Source of the DNA: Planctomycetota bacterium
Lineage (GTDB): Bacteria; Planctomycetota; Phycisphaerae; UBA1845
DNA length: 64,000 nt
Direction: 5' to 3'
Assembly: GCA_016208685.1 (NCBI GenBank)
Contig: JACQXM010000023.1
Coordinates: 66,203 to 130,202, forward strand
Shown: one piece after another, positions 49,575 to 59,849 of the stretch
How the letters are laid out: each line of letters starts with the position of its first letter
Numbering within the stretch: the stretch's first letter is position 1
Position numbers and translations under genes: made by a program
The notes under the pieces: generated by a model
Database searches by the model: none
What the model was told of the DNA's origin: nothing
Seen by the model: only the letters and a program-made list of their open reading frames with translations

Positions 49575-52500
49575 ATGATCAACGCACTGATCCGATGGTC
49601 CCTTTCCAACCGGCTTGCGGTCGTCATTCTCTCGGCATTGCTGGTGCTGATCGGCGGATATGTGACCACGACGGTTCCGGTTGACGTGTTCCCGGATCTG
49701 ACGGCGCCCACGGTCACGGTTCTTGTCGAGGGCCACGGCATGGCTCCCGAGGAAATGGAGACCCTGGTCACCTTCCCGATCGAGACGGCGGTGAACGGCG
49801 CCGCCAACGTGCGTCGCGTGCGCACGGCGACGGCGGTCGGCATTGCGGTCGCGTGGGTCGAGTTCGAATGGGGCACGGATATCTACCGTGCACGCCAAAC
49901 CGTCACGGAACGACTGACCGCGATTGCGGGGAAGCTCCCGGCGCAGGTCGAACCGCCCACACTCGCCCCGATTTCATCGATTATGGGGGAAATCCTCTTC
50001 GTGTCGCTCACCTCGGACCGACACACGCTGCTCGACCTGCGAACCGTGGCCACCACGGACATTCGGCGGCGCCTGCTGTCGGTCGCCGGCGTCTCACAGG
50101 CCACGCCCATTGGCGGCGACGAGAAACAATATCAGGTGGTTCTCTCGCCGCAGAGACTCCGAGCCTACGGAATCAGCACGGCCGAGGTCGCGGAAGCGCT
50201 GCGGTCCACGAACGAGAACGTGTCCGCCGGGTTCCTGGTCCAGGGCGGACAGGAAAGCGTCATTCAAGGCATCGGCCGCATTCGCCAGGTCAGCGACATC
50301 TCCAGCACCGTCGTCGCGGTGCGCAACGACACCTCCATTAAGGTGTCGGACCTCGGCGTAGTGGCCATCGGAGCGGCCATCAAACGCGGAACCGGCTCGG
50401 CCTCGCGGCGCGGGCCGAACTGGGAGCCGATCATCGCACCGGCAGTCATCATCGCCATTCAAAAGCAGCCGGGCGCGAACACGCTGGCGCTGACCCGGGA
50501 ATTAGAGATCGTTCTGGATGAGATTCGCGGGACACTTCCCGAGGGCATGGTCATCAACAAGAACCTTTTCCGCCAGGCGAGCTTCATTGAGACGTCGGTA
50601 GACAATACGCTTGATGCACTTCGCGACGGCGGGCTCATGGTCATCCTGGTCGTGCTGGCGTTCCTGGCAAGTTTGCGAGCCAGCATCATCACACTGCTGG
50701 CGATACCGGTCTCCCTGGTCGTCGCCGTTCTGACCCTTAAGGCGTTTGGGTTCAGCATCAACACCATGACATTGGGTGGTATGGCGATCGCCATTGGGGC
50801 CCTGGTGGATGACGCCATCATTGACGTGGAGAACATCATTCGCCGACTGCGGGAAAACCTCGCGCTGCCGGAAACCGCGCGCAACCACCCTCTCGAGGTG
50901 ATTTATCGGGCCAGCGTCGAGGTCCGCGGGTCCATCGTCTTTGCCACGTCGATCATCCTGCTGGTGTTCGTCCCCCTCTTCTTCCTGAGCGGAGTCGAGG
51001 GACGCCTGCTGCAACCGCTGGGCCTGGCGTTTGTCGTGTCACTCGCGGCCTCACTGATCGTCGCGCTGACGCTCACACCGGCGCTGAGTGCGTTTCTCCT
51101 GCCCAGGAGCCGCACGGTCGGGCGCGGGCAGGAGCCCGGGCTGGTCCGGATACTGAGAACCTGGTACTCGCGACCGCTCGAATGGGCGCTTTCCCACCCC
51201 TGGTTGGTGATCGCACCGACCGGCGTTCTTCTGATCGCCTCGGGCGTGGGCGTAGCCTGCGCCGGCCGCAGCTTCCTCCCGGAATTCAATGAAGGAGCGT
51301 TGGTGGTCGGGCTGGTGACACTTCCGGGCACATCTCTCGATGAGAGTGACGCCCTGGCCAACGCCGTCGAGCGAACGCTCATGCAGCACCCGGAGATCGT
51401 GGCCATCGGGCGTCGCACGGGTCGCGCGGAGGAGGACGAGCACGTCCAGGGCGTCGAAGCCAGCGAGATTGACCTGACCCTCGACCTCGAGGCCCCGGCG
51501 CGGTTGGGCCTTCCGAAACGCTCCAAGAGCGAGCTTCTGGATGCACTTCGGCGCGACCTGGCCACCATCCCCGGGGTGCAGGCGACCCTGGGGCAGCCCA
51601 TCGGTCACCGCATCGACCACATGCTCTCCGGCACTCGGGCCAACATCGCGGTAAAAGTCTACGGCAATGATCTCGAGAAACTCCGGGAACTCGCCAAGCA
51701 GGTGGAATCGGTCATGCGCGAGATTCCCGGCATCGTGGACCTTTCGGCCGAGCAGCAGACCCAGATACCGATTTTGCGCATCGACTTCGATCGCTCCGCC
51801 ATCAGCCGGTTCGGACTGAAGGTCGCCGAGGTGGCAGCCGCCGTGGAAACGGCGTTCCGTGGCACCGTGGTCACGCAGATCCTGGAGGGCAACAACGCCT
51901 TCGACTTGGCCCTGCGCGTGGGCAGGAACGACGCCGCCCGATCATGGACGCGAGCGACTCCGCAAGAGGTTGGAGAGGTCCTGGTGGACACCCCCGGCGG
52001 CGTCAAGATTCCGCTCAGAGTCTTTGCACGTATCAGCGAGGAGCGCGGACCGAATCTCATCATGCGCGAGAACGGGCAGCGCCGAATCGTCGTGCAGTGC
52101 AACGTGGCCGGGCGGGACCTTGGCGGCGTCGTGGGCGACATACGTGCCGCCGTCGGCCGGCGTGTGCCGCTCCCACGCGGGTACTACGTGGAGTTCGGCG
52201 GGCAGTTCGAGAGCGCAGAGCAGACGCGGCGGACGCTGGGCGTTCTGGGGTTGGTCGTCATCCTGGGTATCGGCTTCCTGTTGCACGTCGTTTTCCACTC
52301 CATCCGCGATGCCATGCTCATCATGGCCAACCTGCCGCTGGCGCTGATCGGCGGAGTCGCCGGCGTCTACCTCTCCGACGGGATCCTCTCCGTCGCCTCC
52401 CTCATCGGTTTCATCAGCGTATTCGGAATCGCCGCCCGCAACGGCATCATGATGGTCTCGCACATCAGGCACCTCCAGCGCTTCGAGGGCGTCGCGAACT

Positions 52501-52799
52501 TTCGTGAGGCCGTCCGCCGCGGAGCGATGGAACGGCTCGCGCCCATTCTCATGACGGCGTTGGCTGCCGGATTGGCGCTGATCCCCCTGGTGATCGGGCA
52601 CGATCAGCCGGGCCGGGAGATCCTCAGCCCTATGGCCGTCGTCATCCTGTTCGGGCTTCTGTCGGCGACGTTCCTGAACATGATCGTGGTTCCGGCGCTC
52701 TTTCTGCGGTTTGCGCGGCCGGCGGGCGCTGAGCCGACGCTCGCCCCCGGTCCCCGATCATCAGGCGGCGCCCCGGAGATCGGCGCGGCTTTGGCGTAG
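49575..52799 (+). CDS. Heavy-metal RND efflux pump (CusA/CzcA family)
   Basis: A 1074-residue inner-membrane RND transporter with 12 helices and two large periplasmic loops. The N-terminus (PVDVFPDLTAPTVTVLVEGHG, then METLVTFPIETAVNG) is the HME-RND hallmark, and TM4 has GALVDDAIIDVENIIRRL with the Asp pair of proton relay. It would export a divalent or monovalent metal ion using the proton gradient and an adaptor. AAGGAGGG lies before the ATG at 49575, 11 bases past the adaptor's stop. The adaptor gene is disrupted, so the pump may lack its partner unless another adaptor exists. Metal specificity is not readable. Confidence 0.92.
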   Translation: MINALIRWSLSNRLAVVILSALLVLIGGYVTTTVPVDVFPDLTAPTVTVLVEGHGMAPEEMETLVTFPIETAVNGAANVRRVRTATAVGIAVAWVEFEWGTDIYRARQTVTERLTAIAGKLPAQVEPPTLAPISSIMGEILFVSLTSDRHTLLDLRTVATTDIRRRLLSVAGVSQATPIGGDEKQYQVVLSPQRLRAYGISTAEVAEALRSTNENVSAGFLVQGGQESVIQGIGRIRQVSDISSTVVAVRNDTSIKVSDLGVVAIGAAIKRGTGSASRRGPNWEPIIAPAVIIAIQKQPGANTLALTRELEIVLDEIRGTLPEGMVINKNLFRQASFIETSVDNTLDALRDGGLMVILVVLAFLASLRASIITLLAIPVSLVVAVLTLKAFGFSINTMTLGGMAIAIGALVDDAIIDVENIIRRLRENLALPETARNHPLEVIYRASVEVRGSIVFATSIILLVFVPLFFLSGVEGRLLQPLGLAFVVSLAASLIVALTLTPALSAFLLPRSRTVGRGQEPGLVRILRTWYSRPLEWALSHPWLVIAPTGVLLIASGVGVACAGRSFLPEFNEGALVVGLVTLPGTSLDESDALANAVERTLMQHPEIVAIGRRTGRAEEDEHVQGVEASEIDLTLDLEAPARLGLPKRSKSELLDALRRDLATIPGVQATLGQPIGHRIDHMLSGTRANIAVKVYGNDLEKLRELAKQVESVMREIPGIVDLSAEQQTQIPILRIDFDRSAISRFGLKVAEVAAAVETAFRGTVVTQILEGNNAFDLALRVGRNDAARSWTRATPQEVGEVLVDTPGGVKIPLRVFARISEERGPNLIMRENGQRRIVVQCNVAGRDLGGVVGDIRAAVGRRVPLPRGYYVEFGGQFESAEQTRRTLGVLGLVVILGIGFLLHVVFHSIRDAMLIMANLPLALIGGVAGVYLSDGILSVASLIGFISVFGIAARNGIMMVSHIRHLQRFEGVANFREAVRRGAMERLAPILMTALAAGLALIPLVIGHDQPGREILSPMAVVILFGLLSATFLNMIVVPALFLRFARPAGAEPTLAPGPRSSGGAPEIGAALA

Positions 52800-52848
52800 C
52801 AGCCTGTGGCAAAACTCGTGGCATGGGCTGTTAGGCCGCCGCGGGGCC

Positions 52849-53526
52849 TCACGGTCGCCCGTTCGATTCCGCCTTCCCATCGCGCCGGGCGAGGGCAAGC
52901 AGCCGGGCGGCCGACAGATCCGCCAGTCGCGGCACCACGAGATCGGCCCGCGGAAACGCGCTCGCCGGATGATGCATCAGCACCGCGACGGCCTTCGCCC
53001 CGGCGCCATGCGCGGCCTGCACGCCCACCGGGGCATCTTCGATCACCACGCACGCGCCGGGCGGCAGTCCCAGCCGTTCGCACGCCAGGCGGAACACCTG
53101 CGGGTCCGGCTTGCCCCGCGTCACGTCGTCGCCGCTCACAATGTGACGGATCAGACTGCGTACGCCCATGCCGCGCAGGATCAACTCGATGTTCGCCAGT
53201 GGTCCGGAGGACCCGACCGCCAGCGCCGCCCCCGCGGCATCGAGGGCACGAATCAGCTCCACCGCCCCCGCCACCACCGGCGGCTCATCCCGCACCAGCT
53301 CGCGATAGATCGCCTCCTTGCGATCCGCCAGCGCGGCAAGCCGCTCCGGCGAAACCGGCCCGAAAAGGAGCGGCACGATGTCGCTGTTCTGCTGACCGAA
53401 CGTGGCGGCGAACTGCTGGTCGGTTACGCTCCCGCCGTGCTCCGCCGCAAGCTGCCGCCAGCTTCGCAGGTGCGCCTCGGCGGAGTCCACCAGAACTCCG
53501 TCCATGTCGAAGATCACGCCGATCAC
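52849..53526 (-). CDS. HAD-superfamily phosphatase (beta-phosphoglucomutase-like)
   Basis: A 225-residue HAD hydrolase. Motif I is FDMDGVLVDS, motif II is VGSSGP, motif III Lys is in RGKPDPQVF, motif IV EDAPVGVQAAHGAGA follows, and a helical cap lies between I and II. This set is typical of PGMB/phosphoglycolate phosphatase-like enzymes acting on small phosphorylated sugars. GTG start at 53526 overlaps the stop of the upstream gene by four bases, so the two are probably translated together. The exact substrate is unknown. Confidence 0.88.
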   Translation of the reverse strand: MIGVIFDMDGVLVDSAEAHLRSWRQLAAEHGGSVTDQQFAATFGQQNSDIVPLLFGPVSPERLAALADRKEAIYRELVRDEPPVVAGAVELIRALDAAGAALAVGSSGPLANIELILRGMGVRSLIRHIVSGDDVTRGKPDPQVFRLACERLGLPPGACVVIEDAPVGVQAAHGAGAKAVAVLMHHPASAFPRADLVVPRLADLSAARLLALARRDGKAESNGRP

Positions 53527-54362
53527 GGACAGGCGAGCTCCACCGCGCGCAGGCGAACAAGGCGCAGCAGCGCCCGCGTACAATCCGGATCGTTGGATCG
53601 TACGAGCCGGTCCACGGCGGCCGCGTCCTTCAGCGCCGCCGACAGCTTGGGGCACGTCGGCGGGGACAGCAACCCGTAGGTCACGAGAGGCAGACGCTCC
53701 GAGAGGTTGGCGCCGCCGCGGCGCAGGTGACGTTCCAGGATCCGCGCCGCTGCCTCCGTCTTCATGCGTTCCAGGTCCGCGGCGGACAATGTGGCGTTCT
53801 TGACACTCAGACCCAGGTCCGCAAGCCGATTGCACAAGGCAGCGAGCCGTTCGGACGTGAACTCAGGATGCGTGTAGTGGATTGTGGTCAGGTCGTCGCC
53901 CACTTGATGGAAGGCGAGCAGTTGGGCCATTTCTTCGCGAGAGAACAGCAGCCGTGTGTTCGTCTTTCCCGCAAGGTACACTACCAGGTTGCCGTCGGCG
54001 TACGGCCGCTTCGAGTCCGGTCGCAGCACGGCGACACCGCCGCCGAGTTCCGCGCGCGCCTGGGCGATGGTCTCCCGAACCGCGTGCTCCCTTCGCCGCA
54101 ACTCCGATTGGATTCGTCGGGCGAGCTTCGCACCTCGCTCGGACGCGAGGAAGGCCGCGGTCTGGGTCAGCGCTAACTCCTCGCGCCCGTTCCGGAGCTC
54201 CAGGACACAGGACACTTGCTCCATCGTGGGTTCGCGAGGCGCCGAGATGACGATCGACTCCCTGGTGTTTCGCTGCGGCGCCGAAGCACACCCGCAGAGA
54301 CACGAAGCAGAGAGCATCGCGCTAATGCCGACCGGCAGTGTCTGCCAAAGTACGCGGGGCAT
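53523..54362 (-). CDS. Putative lipoprotein, unknown function
   Basis: A 279-residue exported protein with a lipobox-like signal (ISAMLSASCLCGCAS) and a helical mature part. I recognise no family. The stretch around ASERGAKLARRIQSELRRREHAV is charged, and FSREEMAQLLAFHQVGDDLTTIHYTHPEF includes several acidic and His residues. It overlaps the HAD gene by four bases. In-frame ATG at 54360-54362; no strong ribosome site. It may be a periplasmic or membrane-associated helper, but that is a guess. Confidence 0.6.
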   Translation of the reverse strand: MPRVLWQTLPVGISAMLSASCLCGCASAPQRNTRESIVISAPREPTMEQVSCVLELRNGREELALTQTAAFLASERGAKLARRIQSELRRREHAVRETIAQARAELGGGVAVLRPDSKRPYADGNLVVYLAGKTNTRLLFSREEMAQLLAFHQVGDDLTTIHYTHPEFTSERLAALCNRLADLGLSVKNATLSAADLERMKTEAAARILERHLRRGGANLSERLPLVTYGLLSPPTCPKLSAALKDAAAVDRLVRSNDPDCTRALLRLVRLRAVELACP

Positions 54363-54530
54363 GTTTGTCTCCTACTGCGCCGGACCAGCGAATTAGCTGC
54401 GGCGGCGGTCAACGTGAGGTTCGCCACCTAACGATTCGTGAATCATGTTCTACGCATTGCGCCGTGGGAACACGATCGTACAGGTTCTTACAGTTCGTGG
54501 CCACCGCGAAACTCCGCGCCCGAACCGGGC

Positions 54531-56081
54531 TTATTCTCGCGGCAGCACGCGAAACACGTGCCCCGCGGGCTCCAGCCGGGAAGGCGTCTCGCGCAGCCAC
54601 GGCGGGAGATAGCTCGGATCATCGCTGGCCGTGAAAAGCAACCCGGCGCGGAGCTTCTCCGCTCGTGCCGCAGGGAGTTCGTCGGCGGGGAACCAGTCCT
54701 GCCGCGTGACCCAGCAGTCCAGCCGAACGTCCTTCCTCACGCCCTCCGCCACCTGAAGGAAGTTGATCGGCGGCAGGAGCGTCGAATCCACCACCAGCCA
54801 CGCATCCTGCGGCAGGGACGCAAGCACCTCGCGCGCGAACCGCTCCGCTCCATCGTAACCGGTCATCCACGGGCGCAGGAACCAGTTGAAGCGATCGCGA
54901 TAGGGAACGCTGCGCGTGGGTATCGGTGCACGGTAGGGAGCATACGTGCGCAGCAGGGGCGGCACCACGGCATAGACCAGCGGCCCGGGCAGGGCGAGCA
55001 CGCAGGCAGCCAGTCGGGCCGCTGCGCCGTGCCGCCCCGCCCCAACGTGCGCCAGCAGCCACTCCACCCCCGCCGCCATGAAGAGCGCGACGAACAAGTA
55101 CGCCGGAACCAGGAACATGTGCTGGTCCGGAACGCGGTAGCGTATACCGAAAGCGGCGTAGATCGCCGCGCCGCCGGCGAGGAGTACGAAGATAGGCCCG
55201 GGCGCGTTTCGGCGCAGGGCGGCGACGCCGGGCACCGCCAGGAACAGCAACGGCGTGGGGAAGTTCAACAGCAGGCTGCCGGCCGATCGCAGCGTGTACG
55301 TGCCCAGGTTCCGCACGTTGGCCAGTTTCTCGCGGAAGGTCCCCAGCAGCAGCGAACTGAGCGTGTGGCGCAGGCTGCCGTGGGCGAGCAGGTCATCGAC
55401 GCACAAGACGAGGATGGGGATCAGGCCGAGCAGTAGCGGTCCGCACGCCGCGAGGGCGGTGCGACCCAGCGGCCGGGGAAGGTGCCGTCTCCAGACCACC
55501 GCCGCGGCGATATACACCGGCCACATCAGCAGCGCGAAGTTGTGGTTGGAGACGCCGATGCCGTTGACCAGCATCGCCGCCGCCAGCCAGCGCAGCCGCC
55601 GCCCATCCACGAACCGCACGCAGCAGATCAACTCCGCCGTCAACAGGGCGGTGGTCAGCGTGACCACTTCCGCCGAGGTGCTCAGGCGCCACAGGGTGTG
55701 CGAGAACATCAGCAGCATCGTCCCGCAGAACACCGCCGCGTACGCGCGACAGAACCTGGCGCAGAGCCACGCCAGGTTGGCCACGGTGACAGCGCCGCAC
55801 ACCGCCGAGACCAGGTTCGCCGCTTGCGCCGGCCCGAGCGGCGAAGCCCACGCCAGTCCTCGCGCCAGCGCGTAGTAGACCACGTGCGAGCGGACGATCT
55901 CGTTGTCCACGACCCATCCGCGCAGGGCTACGTGGAGCTGCGCATAGCCGGAGTCGCCCCACAGCAGTCCTGGCGCCATCGTGGAAAGGTACAGCGCCAG
56001 GGCGCCCGGCAGCGCCGCGAGCCACATCCGGCGACGTACGGCGAGGTCGCTACTGCCCGCCCCTGCTTTGTGTTCTTCCAC
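54531..56081 (-). CDS. DUF2723 / GT-C-type integral membrane protein
   Basis: A multi-pass protein of about 516 residues. The N-terminal half has about nine helices, including the first loop APGLLWGDSGYAQLHVALRG, which contains the Asp typical of GT-C glycosyltransferase domains and DUF2723, and a mid-protein RYRVPDQHMFLVPAYL. A C-terminal soluble part (about 390-516) has a Rossmann-like character (LASLPQDAWLVVDSTLLPP). DUF2723 proteins are protein-O-mannosyl- or lipid-sugar-transferase relatives. The start is a TTG (56084) or the adjacent GTG (56081); I use the GTG. No other glycan genes are adjacent. Confidence 0.75.
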   Translation of the reverse strand: MEEHKAGAGSSDLAVRRRMWLAALPGALALYLSTMAPGLLWGDSGYAQLHVALRGWVVDNEIVRSHVVYYALARGLAWASPLGPAQAANLVSAVCGAVTVANLAWLCARFCRAYAAVFCGTMLLMFSHTLWRLSTSAEVVTLTTALLTAELICCVRFVDGRRLRWLAAAMLVNGIGVSNHNFALLMWPVYIAAAVVWRRHLPRPLGRTALAACGPLLLGLIPILVLCVDDLLAHGSLRHTLSSLLLGTFREKLANVRNLGTYTLRSAGSLLLNFPTPLLFLAVPGVAALRRNAPGPIFVLLAGGAAIYAAFGIRYRVPDQHMFLVPAYLFVALFMAAGVEWLLAHVGAGRHGAAARLAACVLALPGPLVYAVVPPLLRTYAPYRAPIPTRSVPYRDRFNWFLRPWMTGYDGAERFAREVLASLPQDAWLVVDSTLLPPINFLQVAEGVRKDVRLDCWVTRQDWFPADELPAARAEKLRAGLLFTASDDPSYLPPWLRETPSRLEPAGHVFRVLPRE

Positions 56082-56342
56082 CAAGGATTCCGCGTCCTAT
56101 AGGTCCGACCGCCGTCGAACACGTTTGCCGCGACGGCCGCGCGTATTCTAGGCTGTTCTCGGGGGAGTGTGCGACGGCGGTATCGCATGGGGGCGACATC
56201 CGCCGCTCGCGCAGCTTCAGCGACTTCCCGCAATCAGCCGTCCGGCGTGGCCGCGTACTCCCGGGCGTAAGGCCCAAGGAGCTTCGCACGCCGGGTTTGC
56301 GCCCCCTGCGTCCAGGGCTTCACTCCAGGCATCGGCAGCAGC

Positions 56343-58769
56343 GTGGTAACGAATCAACCCATACCTTGGGGACTCACCGGGCCGGCGCGTATTTGCTTAT
56401 CGGTGGTCGGCCGGGCCTTGATGGCCGCCCGGGTCGTGCTTCTGCTTGGGTGCGTCGCAACGCTGACGTCCACAGTTCCGGGATGCGGCAGCGGAGCGGG
56501 GCTGAACGCGGGCGGGCCGGACGATCGACCGACACTGCCCGAGGAAGTCACGGATGACACGCCGTCAAGCGAGGATCCGCCATCCGACAACGACGGCGAG
56601 GATCCGATCGACCCGGCCGGGGCAGACGACCCTCCCGCGATGACCATCGGCGCCGCGCCGGTGTTTTGCTGCAACCCCTTGTCACTCACTTTCACCGCGG
56701 AGATTTCCGATCCGGCGCTGCTTCGCGGCGCGCAGTTCGAGTGGGATTTTGGCGACCGCCGCACGGGGGCGGGGCCATCCGTCGAGCATACCTACGCCTG
56801 GCCGGGAACGTACTACGTCGTGCTCATGGCAGCGCTGCCGGGCGGCGTGGGTTTGCAGGATTACCGGGTGCTCGAGCTTTCGATCGACGACGGACAAACC
56901 GACGTAGTGCTGTCGCCGCCGGCACAGGCCCCTTCCGACGGCGCCGACGCGCCGCCCGCGGACGATGCGGCGTTCAACGTGGACGCAGGAGAAGACCAGT
57001 TCGTGGGCGCCGGGGCATCCGTGACCCTGCGTGCGACCGTTTCCAACGCTGCCGCCGATGTGGCGCTCTCGTGGGTCCAGCTTTTCGGGCCGAACGTGAC
57101 GCTGACGGCAGGAGATGCGGAGAGCGTCAGCTTCGTGGCACCGGCGTCGGACACGCTGGCACAGACGCTCACCTTCCGCGTCAGCGCCACGGACGGACAA
57201 TCACTGGCGCTCGACGATGTGCGCGTGGTTGTGTCACCGGCCGGCGGGGCGCCGCCGCCACCGCCACCACCGCCGGACCAGACACCGCAGAATCACGCCC
57301 CGGTGGTGGGCGATCTGAGCGCAAACGCCCGCCCCGCGGAGGCGGTGCAGCTGGAGCTACGCGGAAGCGACGCCGATGGTGACGACCTTACGTTCCACGT
57401 CGTCTCCGGCCCTTTGCACGGGCGGCTGGGCTCGGTGGCCAAGACCGGGGCGCTTACGGCCAGCGTTGCCTATACTTCCAACACGGCGTACACGGGCACG
57501 GATTCGTTCCGATTCTCTGCCTCCGACGGATCCACCACCTCGAACGTCGCAACCGCCACGGTAACCGTGACCGCCACGGGGACGGCGCCGGTCGTCCCCG
57601 ATCACACGTTCCTGGTCCCCGTGGGGACGGCAACCGGCCTGACCGTAAGCGGCACCGCCGGCGGAAACGGCAGCGGGACGGGAGGCGACCTGACGTTCGC
57701 CGTGGTTACCCCGCCGCGGCACGGGACGCTGGGCACGATCGATAACAGCGCGCCGGCGGGAGCGGTGGTGGTCTACACCCCCACGCCCGGCTACGAGGGC
57801 GACGACAGCTTCACCGTCGTTGCCGCCGCGTCGGGGTGGACTTCGCCACCGGCGACAGTGCACCTCGCGGTGCGCAAGCGGTTGATTCCCTGGCACGAGG
57901 TCAACACACCCACTGCCGACGCCCTTTCGCTGTACACCACCGCCCAGGGGGCCGAGCCGGGCATGACGCGCCTGGATTACTGCCTGCGGGGCATCGAGTC
58001 TTGGGCCGACGTCACGGACACCGTCATCGTGACCACGGCGCCGACCCAGATCGACAGGCTGTATCCGGAGCTGATGCGTCGCAAGCCGGCGCACGTGCGT
58101 ATCATCGGCGGCACCAAGACCTACAACCTGCCGGGAGTGTCGGCGGGCGACACCCGTCCCTACCAGTTCGCGGACGCCGCTACCTGGGCCACGATCGCGC
58201 AACAGGCGGCACGCATTGCGCAATGGACGAATCAGGACGTCGTGGTGCTCGACAATGAGACCTCCCTCGAACCCTTTGTCGCAGGGCTGGCGCCCATTGA
58301 TACCACAGCGCTGCCGACGGCGCTGGCGGCGTTCGATGCCGCCGGCGTGACACCCTGGTGGTGGTTGCCGTGGATCATGTCCGACGACCTCGTGGCCTTT
58401 CCGGACCGCGGCCTGCGGAGCACCGAGTTGGTGTCCGCGATGGCGGCCGGCGTCCCCGACGCCGTGTTCATGACCCAGTACATTGCCTACTACGGTTGGG
58501 AGTCGTCCAAGGCCTTGCAGCAACGCCGGACGGCGATGGCACAACTCGTCGGGCTGGATCATGTTCTGGAAGGCATGTTCGTGACCGAGGACGGCTATCT
58601 GGAGGCGCCCGGCGGCACCATCCGCTGCTTTACGCCCGCCGAGGCGGTGCAGAAGGTCCCGCTGGCTACGGGCGACGCGGTGCGTGTCTATACCGGAGGC
58701 GGGGATTGGATCCTCGTGGCACACGATTTCGCCGATCTGCTCCCGCCCCTCGGGGACACCCAGCCCTGA
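56343..58769 (+). CDS. Secreted multi-domain lipoprotein with PKD and cadherin-like domains
   Basis: An 808-residue exported protein. A lipobox (TSTVPGCGSG) lies near residue 48, so translation probably starts at GTG 56343 or at ATG 56421. An acidic/Pro-rich linker is followed by a PKD domain (FEWDFGDRRTG, then HTYAWPGTYYVVLMA), an Ig-like domain near 215-300, two cadherin-like/Big_9 domains (AVQLELRGSDADGDDLTF and a second around TGLTVSGTAGGN), and a C-terminal region of about 290 residues (IPWHEVNTPTADALS... to the end) with a TIM-barrel-like feel (VVVLDNETSLEPF, TPWWWLPWIMSDDL). It may be a surface glycosidase or adhesin; catalytic residues are not clear. Confidence 0.75.
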   Translation: MVTNQPIPWGLTGPARICLSVVGRALMAARVVLLLGCVATLTSTVPGCGSGAGLNAGGPDDRPTLPEEVTDDTPSSEDPPSDNDGEDPIDPAGADDPPAMTIGAAPVFCCNPLSLTFTAEISDPALLRGAQFEWDFGDRRTGAGPSVEHTYAWPGTYYVVLMAALPGGVGLQDYRVLELSIDDGQTDVVLSPPAQAPSDGADAPPADDAAFNVDAGEDQFVGAGASVTLRATVSNAAADVALSWVQLFGPNVTLTAGDAESVSFVAPASDTLAQTLTFRVSATDGQSLALDDVRVVVSPAGGAPPPPPPPPDQTPQNHAPVVGDLSANARPAEAVQLELRGSDADGDDLTFHVVSGPLHGRLGSVAKTGALTASVAYTSNTAYTGTDSFRFSASDGSTTSNVATATVTVTATGTAPVVPDHTFLVPVGTATGLTVSGTAGGNGSGTGGDLTFAVVTPPRHGTLGTIDNSAPAGAVVVYTPTPGYEGDDSFTVVAAASGWTSPPATVHLAVRKRLIPWHEVNTPTADALSLYTTAQGAEPGMTRLDYCLRGIESWADVTDTVIVTTAPTQIDRLYPELMRRKPAHVRIIGGTKTYNLPGVSAGDTRPYQFADAATWATIAQQAARIAQWTNQDVVVLDNETSLEPFVAGLAPIDTTALPTALAAFDAAGVTPWWWLPWIMSDDLVAFPDRGLRSTELVSAMAAGVPDAVFMTQYIAYYGWESSKALQQRRTAMAQLVGLDHVLEGMFVTEDGYLEAPGGTIRCFTPAEAVQKVPLATGDAVRVYTGGGDWILVAHDFADLLPPLGDTQP

Positions 58770-58917
58770 GCCGACGAGGCGACGCGGTAGTACTTGCGTT
58801 GCCTGGCCGGCGTTCGGGCCATTTGATTCGCGCTCCGATCCCGGTAGAATCCAACGGGTGTTTGTAGTGAGCCTCCGCGCAGCGACTCTTCGGGAACGGG
58901 ATTATCGGAGCATAGCC

Positions 58918-59775
58918 ATGTCGCCGACCGCACGAACAGGCCGCCGCCGGTACGCGGCGTTTACCCTGATCGAGCTGTTGGTGGTCATTTCCATCATCTC
59001 CCTCCTCATCTCCATCCTGATGCCCTCACTGGGGCGGGCGCGAGAACAGGCCAAGGGCGTGCACTGCGTCGCCCGGCTGAAAGAGTTCGGAAACGCCCTG
59101 GCCGCCTACGAGAACGTCAACGCCGGCTTCATGCCGCCGCCCCTGTGGTACCCGGACGACAAGCGACTCGACCCCGCTGCGCCGGGTGTTTCCCCGCTGC
59201 GCAGTCGCGTGGGCACGGGGGCCCCGCAGGTGGCGTACGGCTGGACGGAGCTTCTGTTCGCCTACGTGTACCTCGAGGAAGTGCGCGTTCCCCAGAACTT
59301 CCCCGTGCAACGGAACGTGGATGCCCGCACCTGGGGGGATTACTTCCAGTGCAAGTCGGCCCTGGAAGCCGGTGTCAGCAGCGGGCACTACCGCGTGTAC
59401 TTGCCCATCTGGAGCGGCGGCTCGTATGTACTGGAGCGCGGCGGCATCTACGGCGATACCACGCGCGCAGAACCTCTGCGCTCGACCCACCGCGACCGCA
59501 TCCGCCCCAAGATGCCTCTGATCGGTGACGCCAACGAACTTTCGGAACGGGGCGACGGTCTGGGAAACGACGATTGCAGCTACATCGACGCCGGCGAGGC
59601 GGACATCGCGGGCTCCAACGGCCGGAACAACGGTAACCGCTTCTCCGACCGCCATTACGGCGGGACGAACTTCCTCTTCCAGGACCTGCACGCCAATTGG
59701 GACCCGCGCTTGCGTTCGGAGCTGGCGCGCGACTACGACCTGAACGGAGTCGTGGACATCCAGACGGTCCCGTAG
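58918..59775 (+). CDS. Prepilin-type protein with N-terminal methylation motif, second copy
   Basis: A 285-residue pseudopilin-like protein. The N-terminus RRRYAAFTLIELLVVISII has the prepilin peptidase site before F with Glu at +5, then ISILMPSLGRAREQAKG. The C-terminal part contains DRHYGGTNFLFQDLHANW, the family's processing-associated segment variant. GGAG eight bases before the ATG supports this start (an open frame extends upstream). It follows the large lipoprotein gene by 148 bases. Like the protein at 14644, it needs a prepilin peptidase and a secretion ATPase, which could be those at 38.9-43.6 kb. Confidence 0.86.
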   Translation: MSPTARTGRRRYAAFTLIELLVVISIISLLISILMPSLGRAREQAKGVHCVARLKEFGNALAAYENVNAGFMPPPLWYPDDKRLDPAAPGVSPLRSRVGTGAPQVAYGWTELLFAYVYLEEVRVPQNFPVQRNVDARTWGDYFQCKSALEAGVSSGHYRVYLPIWSGGSYVLERGGIYGDTTRAEPLRSTHRDRIRPKMPLIGDANELSERGDGLGNDDCSYIDAGEADIAGSNGRNNGNRFSDRHYGGTNFLFQDLHANWDPRLRSELARDYDLNGVVDIQTVP

Positions 59776-59849
59776 CCCGCCGCGGCTCGGGCCCCGCCGG
59801 GGCAATCGGGCAGCGGCGGAACCTCGAACTTCTGCCGGTTTCCGACACC

